A DNA stretch of 64,000 nucleotides from Agapetus fuscipes (GCA_951799405.1 OX637339.1:16368001-16432000), one strand, 5' to 3'. Shown: positions 33,429 through 43,811, counted from the first letter of the stretch. Program-made: numbers and translations. Notes: generated by a model not told the origin, from the sequence alone.

Positions 33429-33667
33429 GGTATGCGGCTGACCACCCATGCTGTAGAAAATGGTTCACTTTGCCAATGTCACCCCTGTTTCAGGGAAGGT
33501 CGGCAAGAGTTGCGGGTGTATGTCCATTTGAGATTTGGTTCTCATTTTGTAGGTTCACATGCGGCATGCGTAAGCGCGAACTTGCACGTGTCTGCTTGTG
33601 AGAATGCATGTCATGTGAATCCCCAATGTTACATATCTTTGCTACTTAGATTAGATTAGATTAGACT
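33429..33667 (+). repeat. LINE-A 3' end
   Basis: ggtatgcggctgaccaccc to cttagattagattagatta. It replaced the last bases of the MITE. Confidence 0.72.
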
Positions 33668-34180
33668 AAGGAGACGATACGGCTGACTACCTCGACTGTA
33701 CAATTGGTTCACTTTGCCAATGACACGAATGTTTTATACAAGAGCGTGAGATTTCCAGGGTTTTTGTTCATTTCAGATATGGGTTATAATTTTGCAAGTA
33801 AACATACCATCCCCTTTTTTTTCTTTCTAAAAAGTATGATTGGGCAAAAATGGATAGATAGAGTGAGGAATAAGTTAGTGAGAGAAGAATGTGGTGAAAG
33901 CGAAAGTATAAAAGTAAAATTCAAAAGGGGTTTGTGAAGATGGTTTGGACGTATAGAGAGAATGAATGACGAAAGACTGACGAAGAGAGTGTACGCTAAT
34001 GGAAGCCGTGGTAGAGGAAGACCGAGAAAAGTATGCATGGATCAAATTTCTGAAATGGCAAACGAATAAGATATAGCAAGAGGAGACAATGCATGAAAAG
34101 AATATGACTCTGAATGAAATGAGAGAAGTATGAAAAATGAGCCTTGAATGTCAATATATTATTGTAAATTAGATTATAGA
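33668..34180 (+). pseudogene. LINE-A relative with reverse-transcriptase C-terminal codons
   Basis: After a diverged 3' piece, 33830 onward reads SMIGQKWIDRVRNKLVREEC, then a stop, RWFGRIERMNDERLTKRVY and GRGRPRKVCMDQISE, homologous to 58121-58501 with several stops. It ends near attagattatag. Confidence 0.6.
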
Positions 34181-34229
34181 GCTTCAGATTATGAGTCCGA
34201 AGCGTTAACCATTAGACTACAGACCGTTC

Positions 34230-34350
34230 ATATAATTTAACAGACCGGTCGATTCAGCTTTCAGAAGAAATGACAACATACCCTTTCGGAAACAGGGAAA
34301 CCCTCGCTTTAAGGAAGTGGTTGGCGTAAGGCTTGATTAATTTTTAAATC
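34230..34350 (+). repeat. SINE1, degenerate
   Basis: accggtcgattcagctttca, then aggaagtggttggcgtaagg. The interior is deleted. Confidence 0.45.
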
Positions 34351-34844
34351 AATGAATGAAAGAGTTCTACATAAAACTATTAAGAAGTGGACTAAAACGT
34401 CATTATGCTATAGAAGCGAGTAATAGATAAGAGTTTTCATTAATATAACCCAAAATAAAATCGTATGATAAGATACACAAAAAAAAACTTCAGATCTTGC
34501 CGCCTTTCCGCAAAAGGAATGTGACATAATAAGAATCTTGAATGGACTTGGTAACGATAAAAAAAAATGTGACGTCACCTGGCCGGGTTGCTAAATAATA
34601 TTGTTACGAACTATGAATTTGTGTGTACATGTATCTAGGTAGGTACGTACGCCTGAGCACGCTGGTGTGTGTCGAACAATCTGGAAGTGTTTCGAAAAAT
34701 CCATTATGGAAGTTTGTGGAATCTATTTGTGTAATCTAGAACATGTAATAATCGTATTTTTCGCCCTTATAAATACGAGCCGCAATGGTGCGGAGAGCCT
34801 GGACGCTTGAAACATTGTGACGCGAAGTCGATAGAGCTAAAGAA

Positions 34845-34928
34845 GTAGGTACTTCTCCCGAAACTGGTTGTGTTTTTTAAAAAATAAAACTCAAGTGAAT
34901 TGTAACAAAGTTAAAAAAGTATTTTAAT
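34845..34928 (+). repeat. Hammerhead-type element terminus, truncated
   Basis: ggtacttctcccgaaactgg then ttgtgttttttaaaaaataa and aagtgaattgtaacaaagtt, matching 62411-62494. The CTGAAGA half of the core is missing, so it is 5' truncated. Confidence 0.65.
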
Positions 34929-34994
34929 TAAGTAGGTACTGTGTAACCGTATAGTATTGTGCAAAATAAATCCAGTTGAATAAATTAATCTGAA

Positions 34995-35310
34995 AATTTG
35001 ACCGGTTCATAGCTCAGTGGTAACACTGCGGACTCTGAATGGGAAAGTTGTGGGTTCAACAAAAAATATACCATTTATATTTTCAAATTCGTTCTTCGCT
35101 GGGTTGAAAAATTCATAAACCTTTACCAATGACCGGTCACCAAAGGTCCATCCAGTCTTACAGCGACTGAGTCTTGCTAGAGTATTGGCGCTTTGTAGCG
35201 ACGACCAAGCTCGTACACCTCTGCGGCACTACAACAAGTGTCATAGACCCCTAGAGTCTCTAGAATCTAGGGAGTCTCCCGCACAGGATTTATTTAAAGA
35301 AAAAAAAATG
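34995..35310 (+). repeat. SINE2b copy (alternative tail)
   Basis: Head ccggttcatagctcagtgg ... tgtgggttcaacaaaaaat, the SINE2 middle, then a different 3' end: acacctctgcggcactacaa ... ggagtctcccgcacaggatt and A-rich run. Confidence 0.78.
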
Positions 35311-35554
35311 TACTATCAAGATAATGTTAATTTACATGGCTTATGTTAAATGGAAGTTGATGCCCGTATGAAATTTGAAATTCTAAACTAAAAATAAATA
35401 AATAAATGAAATAATCATCAGTTTGACATGTTACACGACCCGTTTCCTCGATATCACGACACCTTGTCATGTTGGCAACGTGAATATTCAATATGCATAC
35501 GTTGGCGGTTGACCTGCAATGTTGGCCGCTTTTACATTTGAAATATTCATCGTA

Positions 35555-35810
35555 ACTTCTTACCGCGTTTTGCCCGAAGAGGTTGCATGTGGCGAGTGGA
35601 AGAGTGGAACTTCTTTATTTTACAGGTAAGGCGGTCGTTTCTTGTTTAGTGTCGATAATTTCTTTGATATTAAAAATATCGATATTTTCTTCGATATTTT
35701 TTTTTTTTTCGATTTTAAAAATATCGACATTTTCTTCGGTGTCAAGAATATCGATAAATCCATTTGAATTGTAACTCCATATGGATAAATCGATATTTTT
35801 CCCCATTTGC
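35555..35810. repeat. SINE1 3' scrap and TATCGATA-rich segment
   Basis: A minus SINE1 end (35555-35635) is followed by a run with at least four atatcga motifs and short inverted pieces (aaaatatcgatattttc). The open frames in this stretch come from the low complexity. Confidence 0.5.
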
Positions 35811-35866
35811 CCATCCCTATTTAAGAGCTACATACTCCGAATCGTAGGGTGTTGCATCACGACATC

Positions 35867-36108
35867 GGTACCCTTAGTACAAGTTGCAAAACTTGAGTAA
35901 AGTAAAGTTTACGGAAAATATTAAAGAGTGATTTCTCCCAAAATCTGCCGTTTTTGTTTCTTACACTTTATGGTTAGCTAAAGAGTTACAGTGATGAAGA
36001 AAATCAAGTTCAAACAAACAAAAACGGCATATTTTGGGGGAAATCACTCTTTAATAATTGCCGTAAACTTTACATTACTCAAGTTTTGCAACTCGTACTA
36101 AGGGTACA
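35867..36108. repeat. Foldback MITE G, complete
   Basis: Ends gtacccttagtacaagttgc and complement, preceded by cg and followed by agtac. Very close to the 25736 copy. Confidence 0.78.
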
Positions 36109-36144
36109 GTACGGCTTTTCGGTACATGAAATTAGTAATGTCTT

Positions 36145-36420
36145 CGCCCACGGGTTTAGCAGTCAGGCGCATACAACCTGTAACTCTCCAACAGGGTGGG
36201 ACTGTCTATTACACCAGTAAATAGGTTTTTTAGACACCTCATGCTTGTTGTTATATTGGTAAGGACTATAATGTTTAATAGCTTTATGGCAAGCCACGCT
36301 AGCAGTTTGTAGCAGAATTTCTCCCATCGTCCATACCCCGCACACAGCCATTAAATCAAATCTTAAACAATGGTCCAGCGTCAATAATACATGTATTACT
36401 TTTCACATTAATTTCTTCTA
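36145..36420 (+). repeat. Repeat C, longest copy
   Basis: Runs cgcccacgggtttagcagtc through ctccaacagggtgggactgt to cgtccataccccgcacacag. A direct copy of its 3' half is at 37600-37755, on the other side of a foldback element. Confidence 0.6.
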
Positions 36421-36660
36421 GTTAATTTTCATACGTAGCCATACACCTCAATAGTGCCAGGATAGAACTCGATGCAGTGGCAAAACAACGCATGGCAAAA
36501 CGACACATGACAGAACATCATATGACAGAAAATCACAACGATAAAACACAGAAAATATGTCACTATGAATAAATAACACAAGGATAAAACATCACATACC
36601 TAAAATAGAACATACCATAAACGGCACATGAAAAAAACATCACAAACATTTATTTTGCCG

Positions 36661-36925
36661 ATTAGATTAGATTAGATTAGATTTATAGGTTGGTATGAGG
36701 CTGACCACCCATACTGTAAAAAATGGTTCACTTTGCCAATGTCACCCCTGTTTCAGGGAAGGACGGCAAGAGTTGCAGGGCTTATGTTCATTTGAGATTG
36801 GGTTTTTATAATGTAGGTCCACATGCGGCATGTGTTAGCGCGAAATTATACATGTCTGCTTGTGGGAATGCATTTAATGTGAATCTTTAATAATATATAT
36901 CCTTGCAGCTTAGATTAGATGAGTC
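36661..36925 (+). repeat. LINE-A 3' end inside FB copy 1
   Basis: The head is preceded by (GATTA)4, meaning it landed in, or kept, the tail of an earlier LINE-A copy. The 3' end is cttagattagatgag. Confidence 0.75.
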
Positions 36926-37289
36926 CTTTTTGTGATGTTTTGTCATGTAATGTTTTTTCGTGTGCCATTTATAGTATGTTCTGTTTTAGGTACATATGTG
37001 ATGTTTTGTCATAAGATTTTTTTTGTCATGTGATGTACTGTCATTGTGTTGTAATCTCATGAGAGGTTTTGTCATGTGATGTTCTGTCATGTGCCATTTA
37101 TGGTGTGTTCTGTTTTAGGCATGTGATGTTTTTTCATTAGATATTTTTTGTCATGTGATGTACTCTAATGTAAGGTTTTTTCGTGTGATGTTATGTCCTG
37201 TGTCGCTCATGGTATGTTCTGTTTGAGGTATGTGATGTTTTGAAATTAGATAATTTTTGTCATATTGTGTCGTTTCCGGTATTTTATTT

Positions 37290-37440
37290 TATTTTAAGAA
37301 ATCCCTAGATTCTAGAGACTCTAGGGGTCTATGACACTTGTTGTAGTGCCGAAGTGGTGTACGAGCTTGGTCGTCGCTATAAAGCGCCAATACTCAAGCA
37401 AGACCCAGGTGCTGTAAGGCTGGATGGACCTTTTAAAGGT
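37290..37440 (-). repeat. SINE2b 3' part inside FB copy 1
   Basis: aagaaatccctagattctag, then tgtacgagcttggtcgtcgc and gctgtaaggctggatggacc. It lacks the tRNA-like head. Confidence 0.65.
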
Positions 37441-37599
37441 ATGCTCTGTATTGTCATTATATATTTTTTTGTCATGAGATGTACTGTCATTGTGATGTCA
37501 CGTCATGTGTCGTTTTGTCACTGTGCCATTCTATCCTGTCACTTTTTAGAACTTAGGGAAAATAGGCTCCAGATCCAAGAACATCTTGGTTGAAGATTT

Positions 37600-37755
37600 T
37601 GATGTGAAATGACTTTATTGCTATAACTACGCTGGCAGTTTGGACCAGGATTTCTCCCATCGTCCATACCCCGCACACAGCCATTAAATCAAATCCCAAA
37701 CAATGGACCAGCGTCGTCGATAATAAATGCTGTACTTTTTATTCATTTCCCATTA
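37600..37755 (+). repeat. Repeat C, second direct copy
   Basis: tctcccatcgtccatacccc and caatggaccagcgtcgtcg match 36322-36395. The pair flanks the foldback element. Confidence 0.6.
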
Positions 37756-38019
37756 TTGGATTTTCATACACGACACACACGGTAATCGCCGTGACGGTGG
37801 AGCACAAAACTAGACACACGATTTGGGAAATCTTAATTCGATTTTTTTTTATTTTTTTTAAATAGATTACATTATTTATTTACATTACTTTTTTTTTTAT
37901 AAACATTGTTATTCGAATCTAACCCTCAGGCGAAAGCGAATGCTTGTGTGCCTTTGATTCAAATAAATTAATACAAAGGAGACCTCTTGACTAACAGTCA
38001 AGGGATCTTCTTTGTGGAA

Positions 38020-38316
38020 GGTATATTGAGGTTGGTATGAGGCTGACCACCCATACTGTAAGCTAATGGTTCACTTTGTCGATGTGACCCCCGTGTAAGG
38101 CAAGGTCGGCAAAAGTTGCAGGGTTTATGTTCATTTGAGGTTTGGATTTGAATTTTTTAGTACAAATGCAGCATTTGTAAGAGCGAACTTACAGTTAATA
38201 TACCTTTGCAACTTTAATTACAGATTATATAGATCCCTCGACTTATAGGTTGCTATGAGGATGACCACACATAATGTAAAAAATGGTTCACATTGCCAAT
38301 ATCACCCCTGTTTCAG
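38020..38316 (+). repeat. Two LINE-A pieces
   Basis: 38020-38225 is a copy shortened at its end; 38226-38316 starts again (cctcgacttataggttgc) and stops at cacccctgtttcag where the inverted-repeat element begins. Confidence 0.6.
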
Positions 38317-38335
38317 TTTTCTATAATGTAAAAAT

Positions 38336-40165
38336 ACAACACAAAGTTTTTCTTCAGGAGTTGATTTATTTCCTTGAGCGTTTCGATGTTATCACATCAT
38401 TATTAAGAAGACATCTTTATTATTAACATACTTACACAGCTAATGCATAACAATGGTAATTTAGCAGTGACCATAGATGAAAAACAGGTGCTATGGGAGA
38501 CATATGTTGAAGAGCTATATATGGATACACGTAACGAGAGACATGGTGTTGAAATAGCAATGGACGGCTCCCAGATCCTACAAGATGAGGTTGAGTATGC
38601 TATCAAGCAAATAAAAAATGGGAAATCACCCGGTCCAGACAACATCCACGGGGAGATTCTGAAGTTAATGGAAGGAAATGCACTCAAAAAGATTACATTG
38701 CTATTCAACAAAGTGTATGAAAGTGGTAATCTGCCAGAGGATTGGTTAAAATCCTACTTCATCACTATACCAAAGAATATTAATGCTAAAAAATGTGAAG
38801 AACATCGAACAATAAGCTTAATGAGTCATGTGATGAAATCTTTCCTGAAAATTATACTAAAGAGAATATACCAACAGTGTGACCAACAGTTATCAGCCGA
38901 ACAGTTTGGTTTTAGGAACGGCTTTGGCACACGAGATGCTCTGTTTGGATTACAGGTTTTAGTGCAACGTTGTCTCGATATGAATAAAGATGTTTATGTT
39001 TGCTTTATTGACTACGAAAAGGCCTTTGACAGAGTGAGACACGACAAGCTGATCAGTATACTGAAAGACATTGGGATAGACGATAAAAACACTCGCATTA
39101 TTGCTAATATATATTGGCAGCAAACTGCTTCAGTGCTTGTAGAGAGTTCAGAGACCAGACAAATACCCATCAGAAGAGGAGTTAGACAGGGATGCGTACT
39201 GTCACCAACACTTTTTAACCTATATTCAGAAAGGATCATGGCGCAAGCACTTCATGAGGCTAGGGAAGGCATTGTTGTCAACGGGCAGCTGGTAAACAAC
39301 CTGCGGTATGCCGATGACACAGTCCTACTCGCTGACACTCAGGCGGATCTGCAAACATTGTTGACCAGAATAAATGTCGCTAGCAAAGAAGCTGGCATTA
39401 ACATTAACTTTAAGAAGACCAAGGTCATGGTTATCAGCAGAAACACAAACGCCTCCGTACATGTAGAACTAGATGGTGAAAGCATTGAAAGATGCACTAG
39501 TTACAGGTACCTGGGATGTGTGGTCAACGAAAAGTGGGACATGTGTCAAGAAGTCAGAAGCAGACTAGAGCAAGCCCGAAATGTCTTCGCTAAAATGAGC
39601 AAATTACTGTTGTGCCGAAATTTAAGCCTTGAACTCCGGAAGCGCATAGTGAGGTGCTACGTTTTCCCAATCGCTCTGTATGGTATGGAGGGATGGACTC
39701 TCACGCAGGCACTGGAGAGACGTATTGAAGCATTCGAGATGTGTTTATACCGAAAAATGCTTCGGATCTCTTGGCGTGATCAAGTCACCAATGAAGAAGT
39801 CCTTCAACGAATGCGCACTACAAAGGAGCTCCTGCCTACCATTAAGCAGAGAAAGCTAATGTACTTCGGTCACATTATGAGAAATGAGAAGTACCGTCTC
39901 CTTCATCTTATCATTCAGGGTAAGATTGAGGGGAGAAGATCTCAGGGACGCCGAAGGACATCGTGGCTGAAGAACCTGCGACAGTGGTTCGGCAGAAGCA
40001 CCAAGTCCCTATTTCGAGCCGCAGCATCAAAACTCAAAATAGCTATGATGATCGCCGATCTTCGTTAGAAGTGGCACAAGAAGAAGAAGAAGAAGAATAA
40101 TGATGTGATAACATTGCAAGCGCTCGAGGAAATAAATCAACTCGTGAAGGAAAACTTTGTGTTTT
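38336..40165. mobile_element. Non-LTR reverse transcriptase flanked by about 75-bp inverted repeats
   Basis: Left arm 38336-38410 and right arm 40088-40165 are inverted copies (left complement contains aatgatgtgataacatcg, aaacgctcaaggaaataaat; right reads aatgatgtgataacattgc, aagcgctcgaggaaataaat). Both continue outward into acacaaagtt and an AT tract. Each arm has a GATGT-GATA-ACAT stem followed, on the left, by CGAAAC, like a degenerate hammerhead. The coding region starts right inside the left arm and ends in (AAG)n at the right arm. Confidence 0.6.
38443..40068 (+). CDS. Non-LTR retrotransposon reverse transcriptase, 541 codons, 5' truncated
   Basis: No stops or frameshifts. Motifs: GKSPGPDNIHGE (about 60), FGFRNGFGTRDA (155), FIDYEKAFDRV (188), RRGVRQGCVLSPTLFN (244), YADDTVLLA (289), a thumb region, and the C-terminal RKLMYFGHIMRN block with a basic stretch before the stop. 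The endonuclease that should precede the RT is missing. The FID-YADD-type RT and the (AAG)n tail after the stop point to an RTE-like or related LINE; the clade is not settled. An intact frame suggests a young copy. The first Met is arbitrary, since the true N-terminus is lost. Confidence 0.87.
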   Translation: MHNNGNLAVTIDEKQVLWETYVEELYMDTRNERHGVEIAMDGSQILQDEVEYAIKQIKNGKSPGPDNIHGEILKLMEGNALKKITLLFNKVYESGNLPEDWLKSYFITIPKNINAKKCEEHRTISLMSHVMKSFLKIILKRIYQQCDQQLSAEQFGFRNGFGTRDALFGLQVLVQRCLDMNKDVYVCFIDYEKAFDRVRHDKLISILKDIGIDDKNTRIIANIYWQQTASVLVESSETRQIPIRRGVRQGCVLSPTLFNLYSERIMAQALHEAREGIVVNGQLVNNLRYADDTVLLADTQADLQTLLTRINVASKEAGININFKKTKVMVISRNTNASVHVELDGESIERCTSYRYLGCVVNEKWDMCQEVRSRLEQARNVFAKMSKLLLCRNLSLELRKRIVRCYVFPIALYGMEGWTLTQALERRIEAFEMCLYRKMLRISWRDQVTNEEVLQRMRTTKELLPTIKQRKLMYFGHIMRNEKYRLLHLIIQGKIEGRRSQGRRRTSWLKNLRQWFGRSTKSLFRAAASKLKIAMMIADLR

Positions 40166-40254
40166 ATTTTTAATTTATTAATTTAAAATTACTCTTCACA
40201 ATGTCAATGCACATTAATCCCTAACTTGATATTTTTTTACTGATTACGCGAATC

Positions 40255-40515
40255 TGCTCCTTGACTGATGTAAGGTTGGTATGAGGCTGACCCCCCGAAC
40301 TTTAAAAATTGGTTTACTTTGGCCAATGCCACCCCGGTTTCAGGGAAAGGCGACAGAAATTGCAAGGTTTATGTTCATGTGGGGTTTTGTTTATTTGTAT
40401 GCACACATGCAGAATGTGTAGGCGCTAACCTACATGTACCTGTCTGTGCGCATGCATTCAATATGAGCCTTAAATGCTAACACATCTTTGCAGCTTAGAT
40501 TATAGATTATGTATA
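40255..40515 (+). repeat. LINE-A subfamily 3' end
   Basis: Subgroup with gccaccccggtttcaggg and gcgctaacctacatgtacc; close to the minus copies at 42625 and 63790. Confidence 0.68.
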
Positions 40516-40696
40516 GTATCACACTGAAAACTTGATCGACACATTCCAAATTCTCAGCCACTTCCGTCTCTGACCGTTCCAGCGCACTTTAAACAGTAGG
40601 TACAATGCAGTACAAAAATTTGAATGACATTTTCATTCCGATTATAAGGTACCTAAACGCAGGCGGACGGCGCATGCGCCTGGGAGACCATTACCG

Positions 40697-41455
40697 GTTC
40701 CATGGTAGAACCACACAGTGACAAAACGACACAAGACATAACGATTGATGATAGAACGACACATGAAAAAACATCACACGACTATCACAAAAAAATACAG
40801 AAAAATACATCACAATTCAATGACAAATCATCACATGACAAAACATCACATATTTTAAACAGAAAACACCATAAACGGCATGACAAAAAAGTGAGACATG
40901 AGAAAATGGAAATCATGCATACATTTATTGAAAAAGCTTATAAAAAATGACGCCCCCCCATTATCACTAATAAATACAAAAATAACCTAACTAAGCTGCA
41001 TATAAAGAGCAACTTCTTACCGCGTTATCCTTGAAGGAGTCGCATATTGCGTGTGGAAGCAAAATAAAGGTTTGTGAATTTTAGTCATGTTATGTTTTGT
41101 CATGTGACGTTTTGTCTTTGTGTTTTTTGTCATAGTAATGTATTTTCTGTGTTATTTTGTCATATTCATAGTTTGTCATGTGATTTACTGTCATATTGAT
41201 GTTCTATTGTGTGTTATTATGTCACGTGTCGTTATCTCATACGCCATTCTGTCTATAATTTAAGTAGCAAAGATATATTACATTTGAGATCCATATTGAA
41301 TGCATATCCACAAATAGGCACGTATAAATTCGCGCTTAAACATGCCGCAAGTGGACTTACAATATAAAAAATCTGTTACGTGTCGTTATGTGATGTGTCG
41401 TTATGTCATGCGTCGTTTTGTCACTGTGCCGTTCTAAACTGTCAGCACCATTACC
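40697..41455. mobile_element. Foldback element FB, copy 2, with nested insertions
   Basis: Left end ggtagaaccacacagtgac, then aaaacgacac repeats; right end complement begins tagaacggcacagtgac. Holds a SINE1 scrap (40995-41065, minus) and a truncated LINE-A (41255-41375, minus). Confidence 0.62.
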
Positions 41456-41585
41456 ATACCAACGCTTGTAACATGCAGGTCGCAGGTAGGTACGCGCATG
41501 CAAAAGTATTGTTGCATTTTATGCTGGTGCATTCACTCATGGCTGCCATTAAAAACGTACATATTTTTTTAGTCCTTGAGTGAGT

Positions 41586-41806
41586 CCGGTCGATAGCTCA
41601 GTTGGTAGAGTGCTTGCATTCCATGCCGAGAGCTCGAGTTCGAATCCCACCGAGGAGGGTGTCAGAAATGATTTCCCGTTTCGGTGTCTATTTCGAAACC
41701 CAAAATAAAATACCGACAAGCCTTCACAATAAATGATTACTAGTCCCTTTGGGAGCTGGTAGCCCCCACTTAAAATGAAGTGGTTGGCGCAAGGCCGGCC
41801 CCCTTC
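41586..41806 (+). repeat. SINE1 copy
   Basis: Well preserved head: cggtcgatagctcagttgg, gagttcgaatcccaccgagg. Ends at ggcgcaaggccggccccctt, cut before the 3' block. Confidence 0.75.
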
Positions 41807-41890
41807 TATAATCTATACTCTAAGTTGCAAGGATATATTTATTTAAAGCTCTCAAATGCATGCCCACAAACAAACATGTGTTTATTGAAT
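41807..41890 (-). repeat. LINE-A tail fragment
   Basis: tctaagttgcaaggatatat through aatgcatgcccacaaac. Confidence 0.6.
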
Positions 41891-41927
41891 AGACAACCTC
41901 CAGAGAGAAATGGTAGGAATATTCAAT

Positions 41928-42049
41928 GTTAACGACGTTACCATGTTGAAAGCACCGGTTCCCATAGATCACCGAAGTTATGCAACATTGGGCGCGGATA
42001 GTACTTGGATGGGTTACCGCTCAGGTACACCGCGTGTCGTTGGCATCTT
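41928..42049 (+). ncRNA. 5S rRNA-derived sequence fused to SINE2
   Basis: Full length (about 120 nt) and colinear with animal 5S rRNA: gttaacgacgttaccatg, gatcaccgaagtta, gggcgcgg.tagtacttgg, atgggttaccgctcagg, cgcgtgtcgttggc. Point changes in the A-box and C-box regions make it a pseudogene or SINE part, not a working gene. It runs without a gap into the SINE2 head at 42050. Confidence 0.82.
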
Positions 42050-42358
42050 GGACCGGTCCGTAGTCCAGTGGCAGCACTTCGGACTCGTAAATGGAAGGTT
42101 GTGGATTCGGATCCCGGCGGAGCACAAAAAAATATACCATTTATATTTCGAATGTGTTCTTCGCTGAGTTGAAAAATTCATAAACCTTTACCAAAGACCG
42201 GTCACTGAAAGGTCCATCCAACCTTACAACAACTGGGTCTTGCTTGAGAATTGGCGCTTTCTACAGCGACGACCAAGCTCGCAGAGGGATCTTGAGGTGT
42301 GATACACACAAAAACAGCGCTCACCAAATAAATCATCCTAATATATTATTATTATTAA
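42050..42358 (+). repeat. SINE2 copy, downstream of the 5S sequence
   Basis: Head gaccggtccgtagtccagtg, ggattcggatcccggcggag; middle; tail gaggtgtgatacacacaaaa ... caccaaataaatcatcc then (att)n. It is the only SINE2 here preceded by 5S sequence. Confidence 0.8.
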
Positions 42359-42624
42359 CCGGCGAATTTTCTTGGATATAATAAAAAAAAACTATTTTCA
42401 AAGGTCGTATTAGATTTTCTTGAGTTGCTTAAAAAAAAAAGAGCCACGATAGTTTCTTATTGCAACTGCAGGTAAGTAAATGAGATGCAATCATGCGATG
42501 TTGACCAAATTGTATAGTGCCATGTTCACAGAAGCTTAGTATCTGTTACTTGGACTTGTCGCTGTCACTTGGCATTACATCTAGCAAGTTCAGGTTGCGA
42601 AATCTAACTGATTTAGTTAAGGTA

Positions 42625-42880
42625 TCTATAATCTATAATCTAAGCTGCAAGGATATGTTAACATTTAAGGCTCATATGAAATGCATGCCTACAGACAGTC
42701 ACATGTAGGTTCGCGCCTACACATTCTGTATGTGTGCATACAAATAAAGAAAACTTCACTTGGACCTTGCAACTCCTGCCGCCGTTCCCTGAACCGGGGT
42801 GGCATTGGCAAAAGTGAACCGATTTTTACAGCACGGTTGGTCAGCCTCGTACCTACCAACCTATCAGTCAAGGTGCACAA
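42625..42880 (-). repeat. LINE-A subfamily 3' end
   Basis: ctataatctaagctgcaagg to caacctatcagtcaaggtgc. After it, 42960-43010 contains ccctagccgccattgttgc, a remnant of the LINE-A stop region. Confidence 0.7.
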
Positions 42881-43046
42881 AAAAATATAAATGATTTACA
42901 GAAATTCATAATGAGACACATTACAAATTAAAATTAAAATAAAGGAAAATTAAAATTAAAGTTAATATTACACTTAGAATTAATGCCCTAGCCGCCATTG
43001 TTGCAAATCAATGATGACAGTAATAATTCATTCGAAGTATGAGCTG

Positions 43047-43372
43047 CACTTAATTGGGTTCGCCTTGTCCATTCTGATTATGTGACCAGTACCCTTAGTA
43101 CGAGTTGCACAACTTGGGTAAAGTATAGTTTACGGAAAGTATTAAAGAGTGATTTTCCCCAAAATTTTCCGTTTTTGTTTGTTTGAATTTTATTTTCTTC
43201 ATCATTGTAACTCTTTTGCTAAGACCATAAAGTGTAAGAAACAAAAACGACAGATTTTGGGGAGAATCACTCTTTAACACTTTCCGTAAACTTTACTTTT
43301 CTCAAGTTTTGCAACTCGTACTAAGGGTACTGGTCACATAATCAGAATGGACAAGGCGAACCCAATAAAGTG
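43047..43372. repeat. MITE G inside a larger palindrome
   Basis: MITE G occupies about 43088-43331. Beyond its ends the arms continue as inverted copies: attgggttcgccttgtcc at 43053 is matched exactly by the complement ending 43366, and attctgattatgtgacc likewise. Confidence 0.75.
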
Positions 43373-43399
43373 CCTAACACTCTTAGCACCACAAGGCTG

Positions 43400-43495
43400 G
43401 AGAGACCAGGGGCAAACTTATACGCGTCTGATTATGGGAATACATTCAATATGAATCTTAAATGTAAGATATCTGCATAGATTATAGATTAACCC
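43400..43495 (+). repeat. LINE-A tail fragment
   Basis: gcaaacttatacgcgtctg through aatatgaatcttaaatg to tagattatagatta. Confidence 0.55.
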
Positions 43496-43811
43496 TGGTT
43501 ATACCTGTAGACATGTACTCAAAATTGTAACCTCCTAGGCACTGTTCATCCACGACGCGCGCATTCGGCAGGAAACCCAATAAATAACTCGAAGCAGAAC
43601 AAACTGGAATTGGTGAGTCCTTTCTACAAATTATTGACTCCTACCCTTATGGATGGTCTGAAACTCCGGCAGCTTTGCCTCTGAGCATCTCGCTCAATCA
43701 CGCAGAAGAATTTTACAATTTTTACACCAGCGCCCACTTTCTCCATCATTTATGGAACTAATCTAGGCTTCCTCAGGGCTGGAAGTCTCATCACCACGGT
43801 AATTCTTCCCT

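Larger units (their letters stand above)
36462..37570. mobile_element. Foldback element FB, copy 1, with nested insertions
   Basis: The left arm repeats variants of atgacaaaacatcacatg; the right arm (36910-37290, 37480-37560) repeats the complement gtgatgttttgtcatg. The outer ends are ggatagaactcgatgcagtgg and the complement of actgtgccattctatcc. Nested: LINE-A (36661-36925) and a SINE2b piece (37290-37440). Long arms built of short repeats are typical of foldback transposons. Confidence 0.65.

Noticed and set aside
35615..35806. Minus-strand frame rich in NIDIF repeats
   Set aside because: A product of the repeated atatcga motif, not a gene.
38403..38711. 102-codon minus-strand frame
   Set aside because: Antisense shadow of the reverse transcriptase frame at 38443-40068.
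41586..41660. tRNA gene (gctcagttggtagagtgc ... gttcgaatccc)
   Set aside because: It is the head of SINE1: it recurs many times with the same downstream body, and no complete tRNA cloverleaf closes.
41928..42049. Functional 5S rRNA gene
   Set aside because: Changes in the internal promoter boxes, no T-run terminator, and direct fusion to SINE2.
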